Assembly: GCA_017516825.1 (NCBI GenBank)
Contig: JAFXBC010000070.1
Coordinates: 1 to 45,709, forward strand
Length of the DNA stretch: 45,709 bases
Direction of reading: 5' to 3'
From: Clostridia bacterium
GTDB lineage: Bacteria > Bacillota > Clostridia > Oscillospirales > CAG-382
Shown: piece by piece, positions 43,983-45,709 of the stretch
Position numbering within the stretch: position 1 is the stretch's first letter
Layout of the letters: each line of letters begins with the position of its first letter
Notes under the pieces: generated by a model
Databases searched by the model: none
Told to the model about the DNA's origin: nothing
What the model saw: the letters and a program-made list of their open reading frames with translations, nothing else
Program-made: the position numbers and the translations under genes

Positions 43983-45332
43983 TTATTTGTCCTCCCGTCC
44001 GTCTTTTTTGGGAGCGGATTTCTGCTTTTCTTGCTCCAACAACTGTGGGAACTCGATCAGCATTACGGTTCGTTCAACAGATGCGCTTCGGTCATACACG
44101 TCCTTGCACATTGCAAACTCCTTACGAAGCGTTTTTATCTTTTCGGTCAGCGCAAAAATTTCTTCGCGTATCGGTTGCACCTGCTCGGGATCCTTCATCC
44201 AACGAATCTTATTCCAAAGTGTTCGCCGTTCCTTGCAGAGCGCTTTGATTTGCGGATCGACCTTCAGAGCGTGCTGAATGAGATCATCCTTCGTTTCAAG
44301 TCCGTACTTGCCGAGAAACTTGGCTTGCTCCGAGTACATACGGGCGCGGCGAATATCATCCTTGATGGCGGCATAAGCTTCGGGATTTTTGGGGATAACC
44401 TTCGGTATCGCACCGAGCAGGTAGAGGTAGTGCAGATAGAGCGCGCGAAGTCCTTTCGGCTTCTCCTGCAAGGTAGGCTTGTAATACTCAATCTTTTTCC
44501 ATTCCATCGTCTGTGCATTACGCCTTACCCTCGCTTCTATATCAGCCTCGGTATATCCCGCGCCGAGCTTGTCCAAGCGAAAGAATTTGTTAGAGCCATA
44601 CGGTTTGATGCGGAGATATTGACCTCGACGTTCAAAGGTGTATCCGAGGGTGCGCATACGATTGTAAAAGTATTTGATGATATACTCGTAGTTGGCTACT
44701 GCATCAATGTCCGCGCGAATCTGATCGCGTATGGTTGGAATACCTTTCTTCTCGGCGTGAACCTCTGCAATATGCTTTACTCCTTGTTGCTTCGGCTTTT
44801 CAATGACCGATAGACCGTACTCCCTGCAAAGTCTGTCCGAAGTTTCTCGCATCAACTTGTAGGTTGCCTTGCAATCGTGGTAACGCTTTCCCGAAAATCC
44901 AGTTGCCGATAGACAGAAGTGATTGTGTACGTGCCCGCGATCTATATGGGTGGCAACGACCACGGGAAAGTCCTCGCCCCATAGTTCGTTGGCAAGCTGA
45001 ACACCGATAGCGTGAGCAACGTCGGGTGTCACCTCGCCGGGCTTGAAGGATTGATAGCCGTGATAGGCTTGAATGTCATCCTTGTCCGTGTCCTCCAAGA
45101 GTGTTAGCATCACCTCGTTCGCGTTCTCGGGTATGCAGTTGATTCCCGTGACAAATTTCTTTTCTTCCGTTGCGAAATGTTCGGGTGGTAGTCCAAGCAT
45201 CTCGGCGGAAAGTCGTTCCGCTTCGTCAACGTTTTTGTTCTCCATCTCAATCGTGGTTTTGTTCTTGTTCGCAACGTAAGCGAGCAGCTTACTGATGTGC
45301 GCGCTTACGTCCCAAATTTTAGTTGTTGCCAA
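43983..45332 (-). CDS. Relaxase / mobilization protein (MOBP-like)
   Basis: 449 residues. The metal-binding motif HIDRGHVHNHF at 129-139 is the HxD-HxHNHF triad of MOBP relaxases. The N-terminal part (KIWDVSAHISKLLAYVANKNKTT) holds the region of the catalytic Tyr; Y19 is the best candidate by position. The C-terminal half is helical and charged. It nicks the transfer origin and pilots the strand into the recipient. The start codon is TTG, overlapping the mobC end by 14 bases, with AAGGAG nine bases upstream. A short AT-rich element gene style separates it from the host. Confidence 0.9.
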   Translation of the reverse strand: MATTKIWDVSAHISKLLAYVANKNKTTIEMENKNVDEAERLSAEMLGLPPEHFATEEKKFVTGINCIPENANEVMLTLLEDTDKDDIQAYHGYQSFKPGEVTPDVAHAIGVQLANELWGEDFPVVVATHIDRGHVHNHFCLSATGFSGKRYHDCKATYKLMRETSDRLCREYGLSVIEKPKQQGVKHIAEVHAEKKGIPTIRDQIRADIDAVANYEYIIKYFYNRMRTLGYTFERRGQYLRIKPYGSNKFFRLDKLGAGYTEADIEARVRRNAQTMEWKKIEYYKPTLQEKPKGLRALYLHYLYLLGAIPKVIPKNPEAYAAIKDDIRRARMYSEQAKFLGKYGLETKDDLIQHALKVDPQIKALCKERRTLWNKIRWMKDPEQVQPIREEIFALTEKIKTLRKEFAMCKDVYDRSASVERTVMLIEFPQLLEQEKQKSAPKKDGREDK

Positions 45333-45690
45333 ACACCTTCACTCCTTTCTTCGCGTACTCTTGTTGAATTGCGCCAAGCACCTTCATCACCTCGTCAGCG
45401 GTTCGTTTGTATTCAAGCTCATCCACAAATCCAAGCGAGTGCGCCTTCGCTGCGATCTGATTCATACTGACACCCAAACGTCTTAGCTCACGAGTAAATT
45501 CCTTCACCTCCACAGAGGGCGGTTCAATGGGAGCGATCCATTGAATGACGAGGCGTAGATATTTGCTCTTGTCACGCCCGAAGGTTTCTGCATTTTCGCA
45601 CAGCTTCTGATATTCCTCGTCGTTCAAATAGAACTTAACGAGGTTCTTGCGCTTGCGCCCGCCTTTTACTTTAACTTGCTTTTCTTCCAT
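45319..45690 (-). CDS. MobC-type relaxosome accessory protein
   Basis: 123 residues. N-terminal basic ribbon-helix-helix-like part (GRKRKNLVKFYLNDEEYQKLCENAETFGRDKSKYLRLVI), then ELRRLGVSMNQIAAKAHSLGFVDE, the standard MobC block. It binds the transfer origin and helps the relaxase, whose gene overlaps its 3' end. AAGGAGG precedes the ATG at the window edge, so the transfer origin is expected just outside the window on the right. Confidence 0.9.
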   Translation of the reverse strand: MEEKQVKVKGGRKRKNLVKFYLNDEEYQKLCENAETFGRDKSKYLRLVIQWIAPIEPPSVEVKEFTRELRRLGVSMNQIAAKAHSLGFVDELEYKRTADEVMKVLGAIQQEYAKKGVKVFGNN

Positions 45691-45709
45691 TTGAATTGTC
45701 CTCCTTGAT

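Overview
The window looks like part of a chromosome from an uncultured gut-type member of the Clostridia (Firmicutes), probably near Oscillospirales; this is inference from gene content, since no rRNA is present. Signs for it are AGGAGG-type ribosome binding sites, many near-consensus sigma-A promoters with 17-bp spacers, intrinsic terminators after most transcription units, a dockerin protein, Ser/Glu/Pro-rich surface proteins, a DUF4855 protein, a tandem glycine riboswitch and a GC-rich coding style. From about 40.5 kb to the right edge the DNA is visibly more AT-rich and carries mobile-element genes.

Layout. 0-5 kb: ArsB-type permease (-), tyrS (+), then a condensation-fold acyltransferase with a zinc-ribbon membrane partner (+). 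5-6.4 kb: an ECF sigma factor with a long C-terminal domain, preceded by an ECF-type promoter and a perfect 14-bp palindrome. 6.4-13.5 kb, minus strand: DUF4855 surface protein, DegV, CCA-adding enzyme, Nif3-like protein, CBM9-like lipoprotein, YgjV-like protein. 13.6-18.2 kb: small membrane protein, thyA-folA, tRNA-Gly, about 0.8 kb of mosaic repeats, and two paralogous membrane proteins. 18.2-21.1 kb: GH2 beta-galactosidase. 21.1-26.3 kb, minus strand: a three-gene FtsX/MacB-like ABC exporter operon and a surface esterase. 26.5-29.9 kb: tRNA-Thr, tRNA-Tyr, an array of seven hairpins, an S23/IVP four-helix-bundle gene and a three-gene operon of unknown function. 29.9-30.8 kb: a second mosaic repeat region with a dockerin gene remnant. 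30.8-33.8 kb: the dockerin gene (-) and a riboswitch-controlled amino acid:cation symporter (+). 33.8-34.2 kb: four 83-bp tandem repeats. 34.3-38.4 kb: MFS transporter, glycerophosphodiesterase, SDR and a membrane protein in one operon. 38.5-40.4 kb: two surface proteins. 40.5-45.7 kb: the left end of an integrative mobilizable element with large serine recombinase, TnpW-like protein, ParB-like protein, relaxase and MobC, all on the minus strand; it runs off the window.

How genes work together: thyA-folA form the dTMP/tetrahydrofolate cycle; the glycine riboswitch ties glycine level to the symporter; the ABC permeases and ATPase form one machine; MobC and relaxase form a relaxosome, with the recombinase for excision and integration. 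The least explained material is non-coding: short palindromes whose arms differ from copy to copy while pairing is kept, an ordered hairpin array before the four-helix-bundle gene, and shuffled intergenic modules shared between 15.8-16.5 kb and 30.0-30.7 kb.
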